From contig NZ_NSBU01000005.1 in the NCBI RefSeq assembly GCF_002285415.1, forward strand, positions 1 to 64,000: a stretch of 64,000 nt of DNA. Reading direction: 5' to 3'. Under the pieces are notes generated by a model that saw only the letters and a program-made list of their open reading frames with translations, did no database searches and was not told the DNA's origin. The stretch comes from Actibacterium pelagium (GTDB lineage Bacteria; Pseudomonadota; Alphaproteobacteria; Rhodobacterales; Rhodobacteraceae). Positions 35,611-45,821 of this stretch are shown here, in pieces. The position numbers and the translations under genes were made by a program. Numbering within the stretch: the stretch's first letter is position 1; each line of letters starts with the position of its first letter.

Positions 35611-37095
35611 TTACAGGAAGGCTGTTTCCTCGAAGCTGCGCAATTTCCGGCTGTGAAGCCGTTCCAACGGCATCTCTCGCAGGCTTTCCATCGCGCGAAT
35701 CCCGATCAACAGGTGACGGGCAACCTGCGTCTTATAGAAGTCACTTGCCATGCCGGGCAACTTCAATTCGCCATGCAAAGGTTTGTCCGAGACACAAAGC
35801 AGCGTGCCGTAGGGGACCCGGAATCGGAAGCCATTCGCGGCGATGGTGGCGCTTTCCATATCCAGCGCAATGGCGCGGGACTGTGACAGGCGCTGAACGG
35901 GGCCAGATGTCTCGCGCAGTTCCCAGTTTCGGTTGTCGATCGTGGCGACGGTGCCGGTTCGCATTATCCGTTTCAGGTCATAGCCGCTGAGTTCGGTGAC
36001 CGAGGCCACGGCCTCTTCCAAAGCGATCTGGATTTCGGCAAGCGGCGGGATCGGCACCCAGACCGGCAGGTCATCATCCAGTACGTGGTCTTCGCGCAGG
36101 TAAGCATGTGCCAGAACGAAATCACCAAGCGATTGCGAGTTCCGCAGCCCCGCACAATGTCCGACCATCAGCCACGCATGCGGACGCAGCACCGCGATAT
36201 GATCGGTTGCGGTCTTGGCGTTCGAGGGGCCGACACCGATATTGACCAGCGTGATCCCTGCGCCATTGGGGGCCTTCAGGTGATAGGTTGGCATCTGTGG
36301 CAATTTCGTCGGGGTCGGCAGATGTGCGTCACGGGTCGTAATCTCAGCATTCCCGGGGCCGACGAATGAATTGTATGCACTATTGGGATCGGCAAGGGCC
36401 TCTCGGGCATAGGCTTCGAACTCTTCCACGTAGAACTGGTAGTTCGTGAACAGGACGTGGTTCTGGAAATGCTCGGCCGACGTCGCGGTGTAGTGCTGAA
36501 GGCGCGCCAAGGAATAGTCGATCCGTTGCGCCGTAAAGGGTGCCAGTGCATGGGCGCCATCGGGGTAGCGGAAGCCGAAACCGTTGACGATGTCATCATG
36601 GGTGGTCGACAGGTCCGGCACATCAAAGAGATCGCGCAATGGCAGGTCCAGCGCACCTTCTTGCGGGACTGTTAGATCCTGATCGGACGCCACGGCAAAG
36701 TGCACCGGGATCGGTGTCTTGGACGGGCCAATGGTGACCGGTACCCCGTGGTTGCTGAGAAGAAGGCCGATCTGCTGTTTCAGATAATTCGAAAACAAGT
36801 CCGGGCGCGTGATTGTCGACGCATAGGTTCCGGGTTCTGCAACGTGGCCAAAGCTTAGTCGGCTGTCGATTGTGGCAAAGCTGGTCGTTGTGATTCGGAC
36901 CTCGGGGTAAAAGGCGCGATAGCGGGCGGATGGAATATCGCCACTCAGCGCTTGTCGAAATTTGTCCCGTAGGAAAGTGGTACTTTCGGAATAGATGGCC
37001 TGAAGATAGCTGACCGCCTCTTTTGCGTCCGTGAAGGTCTTTGCCTCTGGGACTGTGGGGGTTTCGATTGAAAATTCCGAAGGTACTGCAGTCAT
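35611..37095 (-). CDS. amn: AMP nucleosidase
   Basis: A 494-residue protein with an N-terminal Amn-specific domain and a C-terminal nucleoside-phosphorylase-like domain (VNIGVGPSNAKTATDHIAVLRPHAWLM begins at about residue 280; ALDMESATIAANGFRF near 420). It splits AMP into adenine and ribose 5-phosphate, tuning the adenylate pool. Length matches E. coli Amn (484). It is divergent from the SDR gene. The adenine salvage gene apt lies 20 kb away. Confidence 0.94.
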   Translation of the reverse strand: MTAVPSEFSIETPTVPEAKTFTDAKEAVSYLQAIYSESTTFLRDKFRQALSGDIPSARYRAFYPEVRITTTSFATIDSRLSFGHVAEPGTYASTITRPDLFSNYLKQQIGLLLSNHGVPVTIGPSKTPIPVHFAVASDQDLTVPQEGALDLPLRDLFDVPDLSTTHDDIVNGFGFRYPDGAHALAPFTAQRIDYSLARLQHYTATSAEHFQNHVLFTNYQFYVEEFEAYAREALADPNSAYNSFVGPGNAEITTRDAHLPTPTKLPQMPTYHLKAPNGAGITLVNIGVGPSNAKTATDHIAVLRPHAWLMVGHCAGLRNSQSLGDFVLAHAYLREDHVLDDDLPVWVPIPPLAEIQIALEEAVASVTELSGYDLKRIMRTGTVATIDNRNWELRETSGPVQRLSQSRAIALDMESATIAANGFRFRVPYGTLLCVSDKPLHGELKLPGMASDFYKTQVARHLLIGIRAMESLREMPLERLHSRKLRSFEETAFL

Positions 37096-37206
37096 GAAAA
37101 GCCTGTCCGTTATAAGTTGCCTACGATTTAAGCGCTAACATAGCGATTTGACCAGTGGCCATTCCACGCGCTTGCACCTGACTTAGCGGCACCGGATAGT
37201 GCGAGT

Positions 37207-38055
37207 ATGACAAAAACACTTCTTTCTCTCGGTCATGGGTATTCCGCGCAGGCGCTGGCAAGGCTGCTGCCCAATGATTGGCACGTGATCGCGACAACGC
37301 GGAGCCAGGAAAAGGCCGATGCCTTGTCCAAACGAAATGTCGAGACCCGGGTCTGGCCGGGTGAGGACCTTCGCACAGACCTAGGCCGCGCCACTCATCT
37401 TTTGATGTCGATCGCCCCGGGGAAAGACGGCGACCCGATTCTTTCTGAAATGGCCGAGGATTTGCAGGCGGCCAGCCATCTGGAATGGGTGGGGTATCTG
37501 TCGACGACCGGCGTATATGGCGACCATGACGGGGGCTGGGTGGATGAAGCTACGCCCCTGACCCCCTCAACCGTGCGCGGTCAGCGACGGGTTGCGGCCG
37601 AAGCCGCGTGGGCAGAGCTTGGCCTGCCGCTACATATTTTCCGCCTTGCAGGTATCTACGGACCGGGCCGCGGCCCTTTTGCAAAGGTGCGTAAAGGCAC
37701 GGCCCGCCGTATCATCAAAGAGGGGCAGGTGTTCTCGCGCACCCATGTAGATGACATTGCGCAGGTTATCTGGGCCTCGATCAACCGGCCAAACCCCGGT
37801 GCTGCCTATAACGTCTGCGACGACGATCCGGCCCCGCCCCAAGATGTGATCGGCTATGCGGCAGAGCTATTGGGCGTTCCCATTCCGCCTGAAGTTTCTT
37901 TTGAAGAGGCTGAGATGACCCCGATGGCACGTAGTTTCTATGCTGAATCAAAAAAGGTCCGGAATGACCGCATCAAGCAAGAGCTGGGGGTCGAGCTGCT
38001 GTACCCGGACTATCGCGCGGGTTTGCAGTCGCTTTTGAGGTTGGAGACGACATAA
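37207..38055 (+). CDS. NAD(P)-dependent SDR / epimerase-like protein (YeeZ type)
   Basis: A 282-residue Rossmann-fold protein starting LLSLGHGYSAQALARLL, with the glycine motif GHGYSA in place of GxxGxxG. The conserved WVGYLSTTGVYGDHDGGWVDE carries an atypical-SDR active-site region, and FRLAGIYGPGRGPFAKV follows. YeeZ-type proteins are uncharacterised and may be weakly active. It precedes the dTDP-rhamnose genes by 88 nt and could be co-transcribed, but a role in sugar synthesis is not shown. Confidence 0.82.
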   Translation: MTKTLLSLGHGYSAQALARLLPNDWHVIATTRSQEKADALSKRNVETRVWPGEDLRTDLGRATHLLMSIAPGKDGDPILSEMAEDLQAASHLEWVGYLSTTGVYGDHDGGWVDEATPLTPSTVRGQRRVAAEAAWAELGLPLHIFRLAGIYGPGRGPFAKVRKGTARRIIKEGQVFSRTHVDDIAQVIWASINRPNPGAAYNVCDDDPAPPQDVIGYAAELLGVPIPPEVSFEEAEMTPMARSFYAESKKVRNDRIKQELGVELLYPDYRAGLQSLLRLETT

Positions 38056-38143
38056 TCCCCTGTGACCTTTAACGTCTTGTTGGATGACAGACGCTAGCCC
38101 TGTTGGTAAGCAATGCCCTAATTTAAGCAAGACGAGGCTCTTC

Positions 38144-38704
38144 GTGGATATTCAAAATACGATCCTGCCCGGTGTGAAGCTTCTCATACCACGCCGCTTT
38201 GGCGACCATCGGGGGTTCTTCTCGGAAAGCTGGAACAAGAAGGTTCTGGCAGATGCGGGGCTAGAGATCGAATTTGTTCAGGACAACCACTCGCTTTCAC
38301 GCGAGGTCGGAACGGTCCGGGGCTTGCACTTCCAGTCACCGCCACATGCACAGGGCAAGCTGGTACGTTGTGGCAAGGGTCGTTTGTTCGATGTTGCTGT
38401 GGATGTGCGCAAGGGTTCTCCGACCTACGGGCAATGGGTCGGGGAAGAGCTTAGCTTTGAGAATGGCAAGCAGTTGTGGATTCCGGCCGGTTTTCTGCAC
38501 GGGTTCATCACGCGCGAGCCGGATACCGAGATCATCTATAAATGCACCGACTATTACGCGCCGGAATGCGACGGGGCGGTCCGTTGGGACAGTTGCGGCA
38601 TCGATTGGGGGGATGTGGGCAACGCCATCTTGTCTGAAAAGGATGAAGCGGCCCAACCCCTTTCTGATTTCGACAGTCCTTTCTTCTGGGAGGGTGCAGA
38701 ATGA
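38144..38704 (+). CDS. rfbC: dTDP-4-dehydrorhamnose 3,5-epimerase
   Basis: A 186-residue cupin enzyme: [34 protein letters not shown] with catalytic His, [18 protein letters not shown], and IPAGFLHGF. It epimerises dTDP-4-keto-6-deoxyglucose at C3 and C5. The start is taken as GTG at 38144, since GAGG lies 6 nt upstream and it gives the normal family length; the open frame runs to 38084 without similarity. The stop overlaps rfbB by 4 nt. Confidence 0.95.
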   Translation: MDIQNTILPGVKLLIPRRFGDHRGFFSESWNKKVLADAGLEIEFVQDNHSLSREVGTVRGLHFQSPPHAQGKLVRCGKGRLFDVAVDVRKGSPTYGQWVGEELSFENGKQLWIPAGFLHGFITREPDTEIIYKCTDYYAPECDGAVRWDSCGIDWGDVGNAILSEKDEAAQPLSDFDSPFFWEGAE

Positions 38705-39738
38705 AGATTCTGGTAACCGGTGGGGCCGGGTTCATTGGTTCAGCCGTGGTGCGGCTGTCAGTGGCGCGCGGGTATGAGGTGGTCAATTTGGATGCGCTGA
38801 CCTACGCTGCTTGTCTTGAGAACGTTGCACCCGTGGCCGACAGCCCTCTTTATGCGTTTGAACAAGCCGATATCCGCGACCGCGCGGTGCTGGATCGCGT
38901 GTTCGCGAAACACCAGCCTGACGTGGTCATGCATTTGGCCGCCGAAAGTCATGTGGATCGGTCTATCGACGGGCCGGGTGATTTCATCGAGACCAACGTG
39001 ACCGGCACCTACAACATGCTGGAAGCCGCGCGTGGCTATTGGATGGAAAAAGGCCAACCAGAAAGCTTCCGCTTCCACCATATTTCGACCGACGAGGTCT
39101 ATGGATCACTTGGCGAAACGGGCATGTTCACCGAAGAAACACCCTACGATCCGCGCTCTCCCTATTCGGCCTCAAAAGCCAGCAGTGATCATCTGGTGCG
39201 TGCATGGGCAGAGACCTATGGCCTGCCGATATTGGTGACCAATTGTTCGAACAATTATGGGCCCTATCACTTCCCCGAAAAGCTGATTCCGGTCGTGGTT
39301 TTGAAGGCTCTAGCCGGGCAACCGATCCCGGTTTACGGCGACGGCTCGAACATCCGCGACTGGCTTTATGTTGAAGATCACGCCGACGCGCTGCTGACCG
39401 TGATCGAAAAGGGAGAGGTCGGTCGCACCTATAATATCGGGGGCGAGAATGAGGCGAAGAACATCGACCTTGTCCGCACCATCTGTACCCTGCTGGATGA
39501 ACTGCGCCCGGGCGAAGCGCCTTATGCTGACCAGATTATCTTCGTGACGGACCGCCCCGGCCATGATCAAAGATACGCAATTGACCCGACACGCATCCGG
39601 ACGGAATTGGGCTGGCGCCCTTCTGTGACGGTGGAAGAAGGGCTGCGCAAAACTGTCGAATGGTATCTGGCAAACGAAGACTGGTGGCGTCCGCTGCTGG
39701 ATCGCGACGGGGTTGGCAAGCGATTGGGTGTCGCATGA
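38701..39738 (+). CDS. rfbB: dTDP-glucose 4,6-dehydratase
   Basis: A 345-residue extended SDR: NAD motif [21 protein letters not shown], the dehydratase [10 protein letters not shown], the catalytic YSASK, and [14 protein letters not shown]. It turns dTDP-glucose into dTDP-4-keto-6-deoxyglucose. GAGGG precedes the ATG, which overlaps the rfbC stop; its own stop overlaps rfbD (ATGA). It is part of a four-gene dTDP-L-rhamnose operon likely serving LPS or exopolysaccharide. Confidence 0.97.
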   Translation: MKILVTGGAGFIGSAVVRLSVARGYEVVNLDALTYAACLENVAPVADSPLYAFEQADIRDRAVLDRVFAKHQPDVVMHLAAESHVDRSIDGPGDFIETNVTGTYNMLEAARGYWMEKGQPESFRFHHISTDEVYGSLGETGMFTEETPYDPRSPYSASKASSDHLVRAWAETYGLPILVTNCSNNYGPYHFPEKLIPVVVLKALAGQPIPVYGDGSNIRDWLYVEDHADALLTVIEKGEVGRTYNIGGENEAKNIDLVRTICTLLDELRPGEAPYADQIIFVTDRPGHDQRYAIDPTRIRTELGWRPSVTVEEGLRKTVEWYLANEDWWRPLLDRDGVGKRLGVA

Positions 39739-40586
39739 AGGCTTTGGTTTTTGGGAAGACCGGCCAAGTGGCTCAAGAGCTGCACAGGCTTTTACCGGAT
39801 GCTGTTTACCTTGGCCGGGATCAGGCCGATTTGACCAATCCAGAGGTCTGTGTTGCGGCCATCCAAGGCGCAGAGGTTGACGTTGTCATCAACGCCGCAG
39901 CCTACACGGCGGTCGACAAGGCAGAAGAGGATGAGGCGACTGCCGCGCTGATTAATGGTCAGGCCCCCGGTGCCATGGCCGAAGCTTGCGCCGTCAAGAA
40001 CATCCCCTTCCTGCATATCTCGACGGATTACGTGTTCGACGGGTCTGGCGAGCAGCCCCGTTCTGTCGACGATCCGGTTGCGCCGCTTGGGGCCTATGGC
40101 TGGACCAAGCTGGCGGGCGAGCGCGCGGTCGAGGCTGCGGGCGGTCGCCACGCAATTCTTAGAACCAGCTGGGTGTTTTCCGCACATGGCAACAATTTTC
40201 TGAAGACCATGTTGCGGCTGTCTGAAACCCGCGATGCATTAAGTATCGTGGCCGATCAGATCGGCGGCCCAACCCCGGCGGCAGAAATCGCTTCAGCATT
40301 GGTTGAAATGGCAAAGTCGATGGTTGCCGGACAAGGCGGGCAGGGGATCTATCATTTCTCGGGTGCCCCCGATGTAAGTTGGGCCAATTTCGCGACAGAG
40401 ATTTTTCGGCAGGCGGGGCGCAAGGTGACCGTTACCGATATCCTGTCCAGTGACTATCCGACCCCCGCGAAACGGCCATTGAATTCTCGATTGGATTGCC
40501 GTCGGATAGAGACGGATTTTGACATCCAGCGGCCCGATTGGGCGGCTGGTGTCGGGTGTATTTTGAAAGAATTGCAGGTGATCTGA
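39735..40586 (+). CDS. rfbD: dTDP-4-dehydrorhamnose reductase
   Basis: A 283-residue [14 protein letters not shown] glycine motif, [27 protein letters not shown], catalytic YGWTKLAGE, and [13 protein letters not shown]. It performs the last NADPH-dependent step to dTDP-L-rhamnose. The ATG at 39735 overlaps the rfbB stop; the frame open upstream of it is a shadow. The stop overlaps rfbA by one base (TGATG). Confidence 0.96.
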   Translation: MKALVFGKTGQVAQELHRLLPDAVYLGRDQADLTNPEVCVAAIQGAEVDVVINAAAYTAVDKAEEDEATAALINGQAPGAMAEACAVKNIPFLHISTDYVFDGSGEQPRSVDDPVAPLGAYGWTKLAGERAVEAAGGRHAILRTSWVFSAHGNNFLKTMLRLSETRDALSIVADQIGGPTPAAEIASALVEMAKSMVAGQGGQGIYHFSGAPDVSWANFATEIFRQAGRKVTVTDILSSDYPTPAKRPLNSRLDCRRIETDFDIQRPDWAAGVGCILKELQVI

Positions 40587-41461
40587 TGGCACAACGTAAA
40601 GGCATCATTCTGGCGGGCGGGTCCGGTACGCGTCTGTATCCGATCACCATGGGCATCTCGAAACAGCTGCTGCCGATCTACGACAAGCCGATGATCTATT
40701 ATCCGATCTCGGTGCTGATGCTGGCCGGCATCCGCGAGATCGCGATCATCACCACCCCGGACGATCAGTCTCAGTTCCAGCGCCTGCTAGGAGATGGCTC
40801 GCAATGGGGGTTGACATTTGAATGGATCATCCAGCCCTCGCCAGACGGTTTGGCACAGGCCTATATTCTGGCCGAAGACTTTTTGGATGGGGCGCCATCG
40901 GCCATGGTTCTGGGTGACAATATCTTCTTTGGCCACGGTTTGCCCGAGGTGCTGCAACGCGCCGGAGACCTGTCCGAAGGCGGGACCGTGTTCGGTTACC
41001 ACGTGGCCGATCCCGAAAGATACGGGGTGGTTGCGTTCAATGCCGATGGCGAGGCAACCCAAATCATCGAAAAGCCCAGGGTGCCTCCGTCGAACTATGC
41101 GGTGACGGGCCTCTATTTTCTTGACGGCAAAGCCCCGGAACGCGCGAAGCAGGTCCAGCCGTCTGCGCGTGGTGAGCTGGAAATTACGACCCTGCTTGAA
41201 ATGTATCTACATGAGGGCTCCTTGAACGTGGAGCGGATGGGCCGCGGCTACGCCTGGTTGGATACGGGCACTCATGGCAGCCTTCTGGATGCCGGAAACT
41301 TCGTGCGCACTCTGACCACGCGGCAGGGCATGCAATCGGGTTGTCTGGACGAGATCGCATTCGAAAAGGGCTGGGTTTCGCGCGACGAACTTCGTAAGCG
41401 GGCAGAGAAGTTCAAGAAGAACGACTATGGCGATTATCTAAGTGGGCTTTTGCGCGAATAA
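40586..41461 (+). CDS. rfbA: Glucose-1-phosphate thymidylyltransferase
   Basis: A 291-residue nucleotidyltransferase: GIILAGGSGTRLYPITMGIS, KQLLPIYDKPMIYYP, LGDNIFFGHG (Asp metal ligand), EKPRVPPSNYAVTGLYF and WLDTGTHGSLLDAG. It makes dTDP-glucose, the first step of the pathway, although it is encoded last. The ATG at 40586 shares a base with the rfbD stop. Feedback inhibition by dTDP-rhamnose is typical of the family. Confidence 0.97.
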   Translation: MAQRKGIILAGGSGTRLYPITMGISKQLLPIYDKPMIYYPISVLMLAGIREIAIITTPDDQSQFQRLLGDGSQWGLTFEWIIQPSPDGLAQAYILAEDFLDGAPSAMVLGDNIFFGHGLPEVLQRAGDLSEGGTVFGYHVADPERYGVVAFNADGEATQIIEKPRVPPSNYAVTGLYFLDGKAPERAKQVQPSARGELEITTLLEMYLHEGSLNVERMGRGYAWLDTGTHGSLLDAGNFVRTLTTRQGMQSGCLDEIAFEKGWVSRDELRKRAEKFKKNDYGDYLSGLLRE

Positions 41462-41514
41462 TCTGCGCAAACCACGGATCACCGAAATAGCCCTTTAGTT
41501 GTTGAAAGAGCATC

Positions 41515-42570
41515 ATGACTGAAAGAACTCTCCCGGCTGAATCTGGCCTTGGCACATTTGAACGCTGGCTCTCTGTCTGGGTGGCACTGGCCATCGGGGC
41601 GGGTGTTCTTCTTGGGAATCTGTTCCCGAACTTGTTCGGTTTCCTCGCCTCGTTAGAGGTTGCTTCGGTGAACCTGCCCGTTGCCGTTTTGATTTGGGCG
41701 ATGGTCTATCCAATGATGGTCGGCGTCGATTTCGGTGCTTTGCGACAGATTGGTGACAGACCAAAGGGATTGATTGTCACCTTGATCGTGAACTGGCTGA
41801 TCAAGCCTTTCACCATGGCCGCTTTGGGGGTGCTTTTCTTCAACTACGTGTTCGCCGGCCTGATCCCGCCAGATGACGCACAGGCCTATCTGGCGGGTGT
41901 GATCCTGTTGGGCGCGGCGCCCTGTACGGCTATGGTCTTTGTCTGGTCCAATCTTACACGAGGCGACCCCACTTACACCTTGGTTCAGGTAAGTGTGAAT
42001 GACGTCATTATGGTCTTCGCATTTGCGCCCATCGTGGCCTTCCTTCTGGGCGTAACGGACATTGTTGTGCCTTGGGATACGCTGTTGTTGTCAGTGCTGC
42101 TGTATGTGATGGCACCACTTCTGGCCGGGTATTTCACGCGAAAACGGCTTGTACAGCGGGGCGGTGAGGCTGCGGTGGACGCCTTCAAGGCCCTCGTTCA
42201 GCCATTCTCTGTCATTGGGTTGCTTGTAACCGTTTTGCTGCTTTTCGCATTTCAAGGAGAGGTCATACTGGAAAGTCCGCTGGTCATCATGCTGATCGCG
42301 GTTCCATTGTTGATCCAGTCCTATGGCATCTTCTTTCTGGCCTATGCCGCGGCGCGGGCTTGGAGGGTACCCTTCAAAGTTGCGGCTCCGTGTGCGTTGA
42401 TCGGGACCTCGAACTTCTTTGAGCTGGCCGTGGCCGTGGCAATTAGCCTGTTTGGACTGGGTTCCGGCGCCGCGCTTGCAACGGTTGTTGGTGTTCTGGT
42501 CGAGGTGCCGGTGATGCTATCCTTGGTGGCCTTTGCCAACAAAACCCGGCATTGGTTCCCGTCCGAGTAG
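41515..42570 (+). CDS. ACR3-family arsenite efflux transporter
   Basis: A 351-residue ten-helix transporter of the bile/arsenite/riboflavin superfamily. The ACR3 signature [18 protein letters not shown], containing the essential conserved Cys, is clear, as are [13 protein letters not shown] and [18 protein letters not shown]. It exports As(III) driven by the proton gradient. AAAGAG precedes the ATG. It stands alone: no arsenate reductase is adjacent, and the ArsR-like regulator 3 kb away is not clearly linked. Confidence 0.9.
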   Translation: MTERTLPAESGLGTFERWLSVWVALAIGAGVLLGNLFPNLFGFLASLEVASVNLPVAVLIWAMVYPMMVGVDFGALRQIGDRPKGLIVTLIVNWLIKPFTMAALGVLFFNYVFAGLIPPDDAQAYLAGVILLGAAPCTAMVFVWSNLTRGDPTYTLVQVSVNDVIMVFAFAPIVAFLLGVTDIVVPWDTLLLSVLLYVMAPLLAGYFTRKRLVQRGGEAAVDAFKALVQPFSVIGLLVTVLLLFAFQGEVILESPLVIMLIAVPLLIQSYGIFFLAYAAARAWRVPFKVAAPCALIGTSNFFELAVAVAISLFGLGSGAALATVVGVLVEVPVMLSLVAFANKTRHWFPSE

Positions 42571-42631
42571 GATGGAAGTGGGAACTGTCCAAACGGGTCA
42601 ACCTGCCCAGAACGACGGAAACCTGACTCGT

Positions 42632-42664
42632 CAAACAAGAAACGCCGCCCAAGTGGGGCGGCGT
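42632..42664 (-). terminator. Terminator of gcrA
   Basis: A perfect 9-bp stem ACGCCGCCC / GGGCGGCGT with a 5-nt loop, followed on the minus strand by TTTCTTGTTTG. It lies 25 nt beyond the gcrA stop and may also serve the convergent ACR3 gene. Confidence 0.85.
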
Positions 42665-42688
42665 CTTCATTCGTATCAGCGTTAAGCC

Positions 42689-43255
42689 TTAGCGACGACG
42701 GTCGCGGCGCGAGCTCATTGGCTGGAAGGCCACGCCCACATGCGCTTCGCAATAAGGTTTGCCTTGCTGCACGGACAGGCCGCAGAACCAGAATTCGTCT
42801 GTGGCGGGGTCACCGATCGGCCATTTGCAGGTGCGCTCGGTCAGTTCCATCAGCGACAGCTTTTTGGCGCCCTTCTCGACTTCGCGCACTGTGGCCAGTG
42901 CCTCGGGGCTGATCTCGTTCGCAGAAGGCTGCGGCGGCAGGGGCTGGCCCGCAGGGATGATCTGCTTGCGCACGGCCGGAGTGGTCGCGGGCGCGGCAGC
43001 GGCCGGCTTTTCCGCCTTCGGCTCTGCCTTCGGCTTGGGCGCGGGTTTCGCCGGAGCTTCAGCCTTGGCTGCGGGTTTTTCCTTGGCGGTTTTCGCCGTG
43101 GTCGAGGTCGCGCGATTCGACAGGCCCAAGCGGTGCACTTTGCCGATCACGGCGTTGCGGGTCACGCCACCCAGTTCCTTGGCGATCTGAGAGGCCGATT
43201 GCCCCTCTCCCCACATCTTTTTAAGCGTCTCGACGCGTTCTTCTGTCCAGGACAT
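42689..43255 (-). CDS. gcrA: GcrA cell cycle regulator
   Basis: A 188-residue protein: N-terminal DNA-binding domain MSWTEERVETLKKMWGEGQS with ELGGVTRNAVIGKVHRLGLS; a long Ala/Pro/Lys-rich linker (about 55-115); and a C-terminal region CKWPIGDPATDEFWFCGL that binds sigma-70. In Caulobacter GcrA acts with CcrM methylation to drive cell-cycle promoters. The ATG at 43255 begins exactly at the conserved N-terminus. The linker is low-complexity. Confidence 0.95.
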   Translation of the reverse strand: MSWTEERVETLKKMWGEGQSASQIAKELGGVTRNAVIGKVHRLGLSNRATSTTAKTAKEKPAAKAEAPAKPAPKPKAEPKAEKPAAAAPATTPAVRKQIIPAGQPLPPQPSANEISPEALATVREVEKGAKKLSLMELTERTCKWPIGDPATDEFWFCGLSVQQGKPYCEAHVGVAFQPMSSRRDRRR

Positions 43256-43390
43256 ATGGTTTCCTTGGCTGAGCAGGGCCGGCATGCCATTTGGCGCAGC
43301 CCTCTTGAGAATTCTTATAGCACCCTATTCTAATCGTTTGACCGGTTGGGTTACAAGCGGGTTAGCGGAACAAGGAATTTGGGGTTCAAA

Positions 43391-44194
43391 GTGCAGAATT
43401 CAACAGGTGTCGCCGAGCGTCGTTTCGGAAAGATCAACTGGCTTGGCCTATACACTTTGTCGTGGCGCGAGATTCGCCGGTTTCTGGGGGTGTGGAGCCA
43501 AACCTTGGCCGCCCCGCTGGTCACCGCTGGGCTGTTTCTGGCGGTGTTTTCGTTAGCCTTCGGAAGCAACCGTGCCCCGGTCATGGGCGTGCCGTTCCTG
43601 CATTTTCTTGCACCCGGTATCCTGATGATGACCGTCATCCAGAATGCTTTTGCCAATACGTCCAGTTCGATCATGATCGCGAAGGTGCAGGGCAACATCG
43701 TTGATACCTTAATGCCGCCCTTGTCGCCGTTCGAGCTGATGCTGGGCTATCTTGCCGGAGCAGTCGCGCGTGGCTTGTTCGTAGCGGTGGCGATTTCCGG
43801 TGTCTTGATCGTCGTGCTTGGTCTGCCTTTGGCGCATCCAATCTGGGCGTTGGTCTTTACGCTTCTTGGATCGGTGTTTTTGGGCGGGCTTGGCATTCTT
43901 GCCGGGATCGTTGCGCAGAAATTCGACCAGATGGCCGCTATCACCAATTTCGTGGTGACACCGCTGTCTTTCCTGTCCGGCACGTTCTATTCGATTGAGC
44001 GCCTGCCAGAAGCGATGCAGATCGCAACCCACTTCAATCCGATCTTCTACCTTATTGACGGGGTCCGTTTCGGGATGATCGGCGCATCGGACAGCTCTCC
44101 TTGGTTGGGGCTGACCGTTTGTCTGTTGTCTTGTGGGGTGGTGTGTGGCCTCAGCTGGTACTGGCTGCGCACAGGGTACCGGCTGAAGCCGTAA
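43391..44194 (+). CDS. ABC-2 type transporter permease
   Basis: About 267 residues with six likely helices and the ABC-2 signature region NFVVTPLSFLSGTFYSIERLP near residue 190, typical of NodJ/drug or polysaccharide exporters. Its ATPase partner is not next to it, so it must be encoded elsewhere. The start is uncertain: GTG at 43391 gives a short cytosolic N-terminus before WREIRRFLGVWSQT; the frame is open to 43346. It converges on azoR. Confidence 0.85.
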   Translation: MQNSTGVAERRFGKINWLGLYTLSWREIRRFLGVWSQTLAAPLVTAGLFLAVFSLAFGSNRAPVMGVPFLHFLAPGILMMTVIQNAFANTSSSIMIAKVQGNIVDTLMPPLSPFELMLGYLAGAVARGLFVAVAISGVLIVVLGLPLAHPIWALVFTLLGSVFLGGLGILAGIVAQKFDQMAAITNFVVTPLSFLSGTFYSIERLPEAMQIATHFNPIFYLIDGVRFGMIGASDSSPWLGLTVCLLSCGVVCGLSWYWLRTGYRLKP

Positions 44195-44197
44195 GGT

Positions 44198-44217
44198 CTC
44201 GCGCCCGAAGGCGCGAG
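44198..44217. terminator. Bidirectional hairpin between ABC-2 permease and azoR
   Basis: A perfect 8-bp stem CTCGCGCC / GGCGCGAG with a CGAA tetraloop placed between two convergent stops. T tracts are weak on both sides. Confidence 0.65.
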
Positions 44218-44225
44218 CGTAAATC

Positions 44226-44807
44226 TTAAGCGGCCAGGGCTTGCACGTCTGCTTCGAGACGCGCGATAGAGGCTTCTGCGTCAACCGCCATCTGGTCGGC
44301 GGCAATGATCTCTACCTCGGTGATGCCGACAAAGCCCAGAACGTGGCGAATGTAGCCGGTTGCAAAGTCGACCGGCGAACCGACCGGAACACCGCCAGAC
44401 GCCGCAACGACGATTGCGCGCTTCCCTTCCAGCAGGCCTTTGGGGCCGCTTTCGGTGTACTGGAACGTCACACCAGCACGGGCAATCAGGTCAATCCAGG
44501 CTTTCAGGCTTGCGGGAAGGCTGAAGTTGTACAGCGGCAGGCCGATCACGACCACGTCGGCGGCTTTCAGCTCTGCGATCAGCTCATCCGATAGGGCCAG
44601 CTTGGCTTTCTGTTGGTCCGTACGTTCGTCCACCGGGGTGAAGTTCGCGCCGACCCACTCTTCGTCGATGAAAGGCAGAGTTTGAGCCAGATCGCGGGTC
44701 AGGACGGTTTGCGGGTTCAGGCGGTCCAAAACCTTCTGGGTGTATTTGCGGGTCACAGAGTCGGCTTTGCGGGCCGAGGCGTCGATGTGAAGAGCTGTGG
44801 TGGTCAT
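44226..44807 (-). CDS. azoR: FMN-dependent NADH azoreductase (AzoR family)
   Basis: A 193-residue flavodoxin-like protein: DASARKADSVTRKYT at the N-terminus, GLPLYNFSLPASLKAWIDLI, and AASGGVPVGSPVDFATGYIRHVLGF at the flavin site. It reduces quinones and azo dyes and may detoxify electrophiles. The ATG at 44807 is preferred because GGAG precedes it; a further ATG lies 4 codons upstream. The divergent LysR gene 96 nt away probably regulates it. Confidence 0.93.
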   Translation of the reverse strand: MTTTALHIDASARKADSVTRKYTQKVLDRLNPQTVLTRDLAQTLPFIDEEWVGANFTPVDERTDQQKAKLALSDELIAELKAADVVVIGLPLYNFSLPASLKAWIDLIARAGVTFQYTESGPKGLLEGKRAIVVAASGGVPVGSPVDFATGYIRHVLGFVGITEVEIIAADQMAVDAEASIARLEADVQALAA

Positions 44808-44903
44808 GGTGGTCTCCATTCAAATTCGTTGACCCGTAGATGCGCATCTGCAAAAACAAACTCAATCTGCGATTTGAAACCGTTTATGTTGGGATTTGCA
44901 CAT

Positions 44904-45821
44904 ATGGATTTTGACAACTGGGATGAGGTCAGAACAGCGTATCAAGTCGCACGGCTTGGAACCGTCAGCGGGGCGGCGGATGCTTTGGGTGTGCACCACG
45001 CGACGGTGATCCGGCATATCGACTCTTTGGAAGACCGTTTGGGTGTGAAACTTTTCCAACGCCATGCCCGAGGGTACACGGCAACAGAGGCCGGGTTGGA
45101 CCTGCTGCAGGTGGCGCAAGCGACGGCCGATCAGTTTTCACATCTAGCAGGTCGTTTGCGCGGGCAGGGCTCTGCTGTGACCGGAGAGTTGCTGGTGACT
45201 TCTGTCAGCACGCTGTCCTCTTTATTGGTGCCGGTGTTGGCGGACTATCAGCATGAACACCCAGAGCTTCAGGTCCGTTTTTTAACGGACACGCGGGTTT
45301 TCCGGCTTGAATATGGCGAGGCGCACGTGGCGATCCGCGCCGGGAACCAGCCGAAGGAGCCGGACAATATCGTACAGCGGCTGGGCGACATGTGCACCGG
45401 CATGTTCGCGCACAAAAGCTATGCCGAGAAATATGGGATACCTACGACCGAAGCGGATTACGTCCATCATAACTTCATAGGTCCGACCGAGGAAAACCAT
45501 CGCGCTTTGTTCTACAAGTGGATGCGGGAACATGTGCCGGCACAGAACGTTCGTTTTCGGGTCAGCGATCTGCGCGACGCCTTTGGGGCGGTGATCGCGG
45601 GGGCAGGCATTGGCATGTTGCCGATTTGGCAGGCAATAGAGCGGGACGACCTTGTTCAGGTTCTTCCGCCAAGACCTGAGTGGGCGACCAAGATCTGGTT
45701 GGTGACCCATGTCGATCTGCATCGCACCGCAAAAGTGCAAAGCTTCACCGCAAAGCTTAAGGAATCTGCCAAGCTGTGGCCGACGGATTGTACGTCACTC
45801 CCCGTCGCCCAAGCCGTGTAG
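44904..45821 (+). CDS. LysR family transcriptional regulator
   Basis: A 305-residue regulator. The N-terminal winged helix-turn-helix (YQVARLGTVSGAADALGVHH, then RHIDSLEDRLGVKLFQR) is followed by a substrate-binding domain. It is divergent from azoR, the usual arrangement for a LysR controlling its neighbour, so it likely responds to quinones or other electrophiles. The ATG at 44904 is chosen because the HTH follows; another ATG lies 6 codons upstream. The 3' end overlaps the convergent ArsR gene by 27 nt. Confidence 0.93.
   Translation: MDFDNWDEVRTAYQVARLGTVSGAADALGVHHATVIRHIDSLEDRLGVKLFQRHARGYTATEAGLDLLQVAQATADQFSHLAGRLRGQGSAVTGELLVTSVSTLSSLLVPVLADYQHEHPELQVRFLTDTRVFRLEYGEAHVAIRAGNQPKEPDNIVQRLGDMCTGMFAHKSYAEKYGIPTTEADYVHHNFIGPTEENHRALFYKWMREHVPAQNVRFRVSDLRDAFGAVIAGAGIGMLPIWQAIERDDLVQVLPPRPEWATKIWLVTHVDLHRTAKVQSFTAKLKESAKLWPTDCTSLPVAQAV

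Noticed and set aside
35103-35990. A 295-codon plus-strand frame opposite hup and amn
   Set aside because: It is antisense to two clear genes and crosses the hup promoter and terminator.
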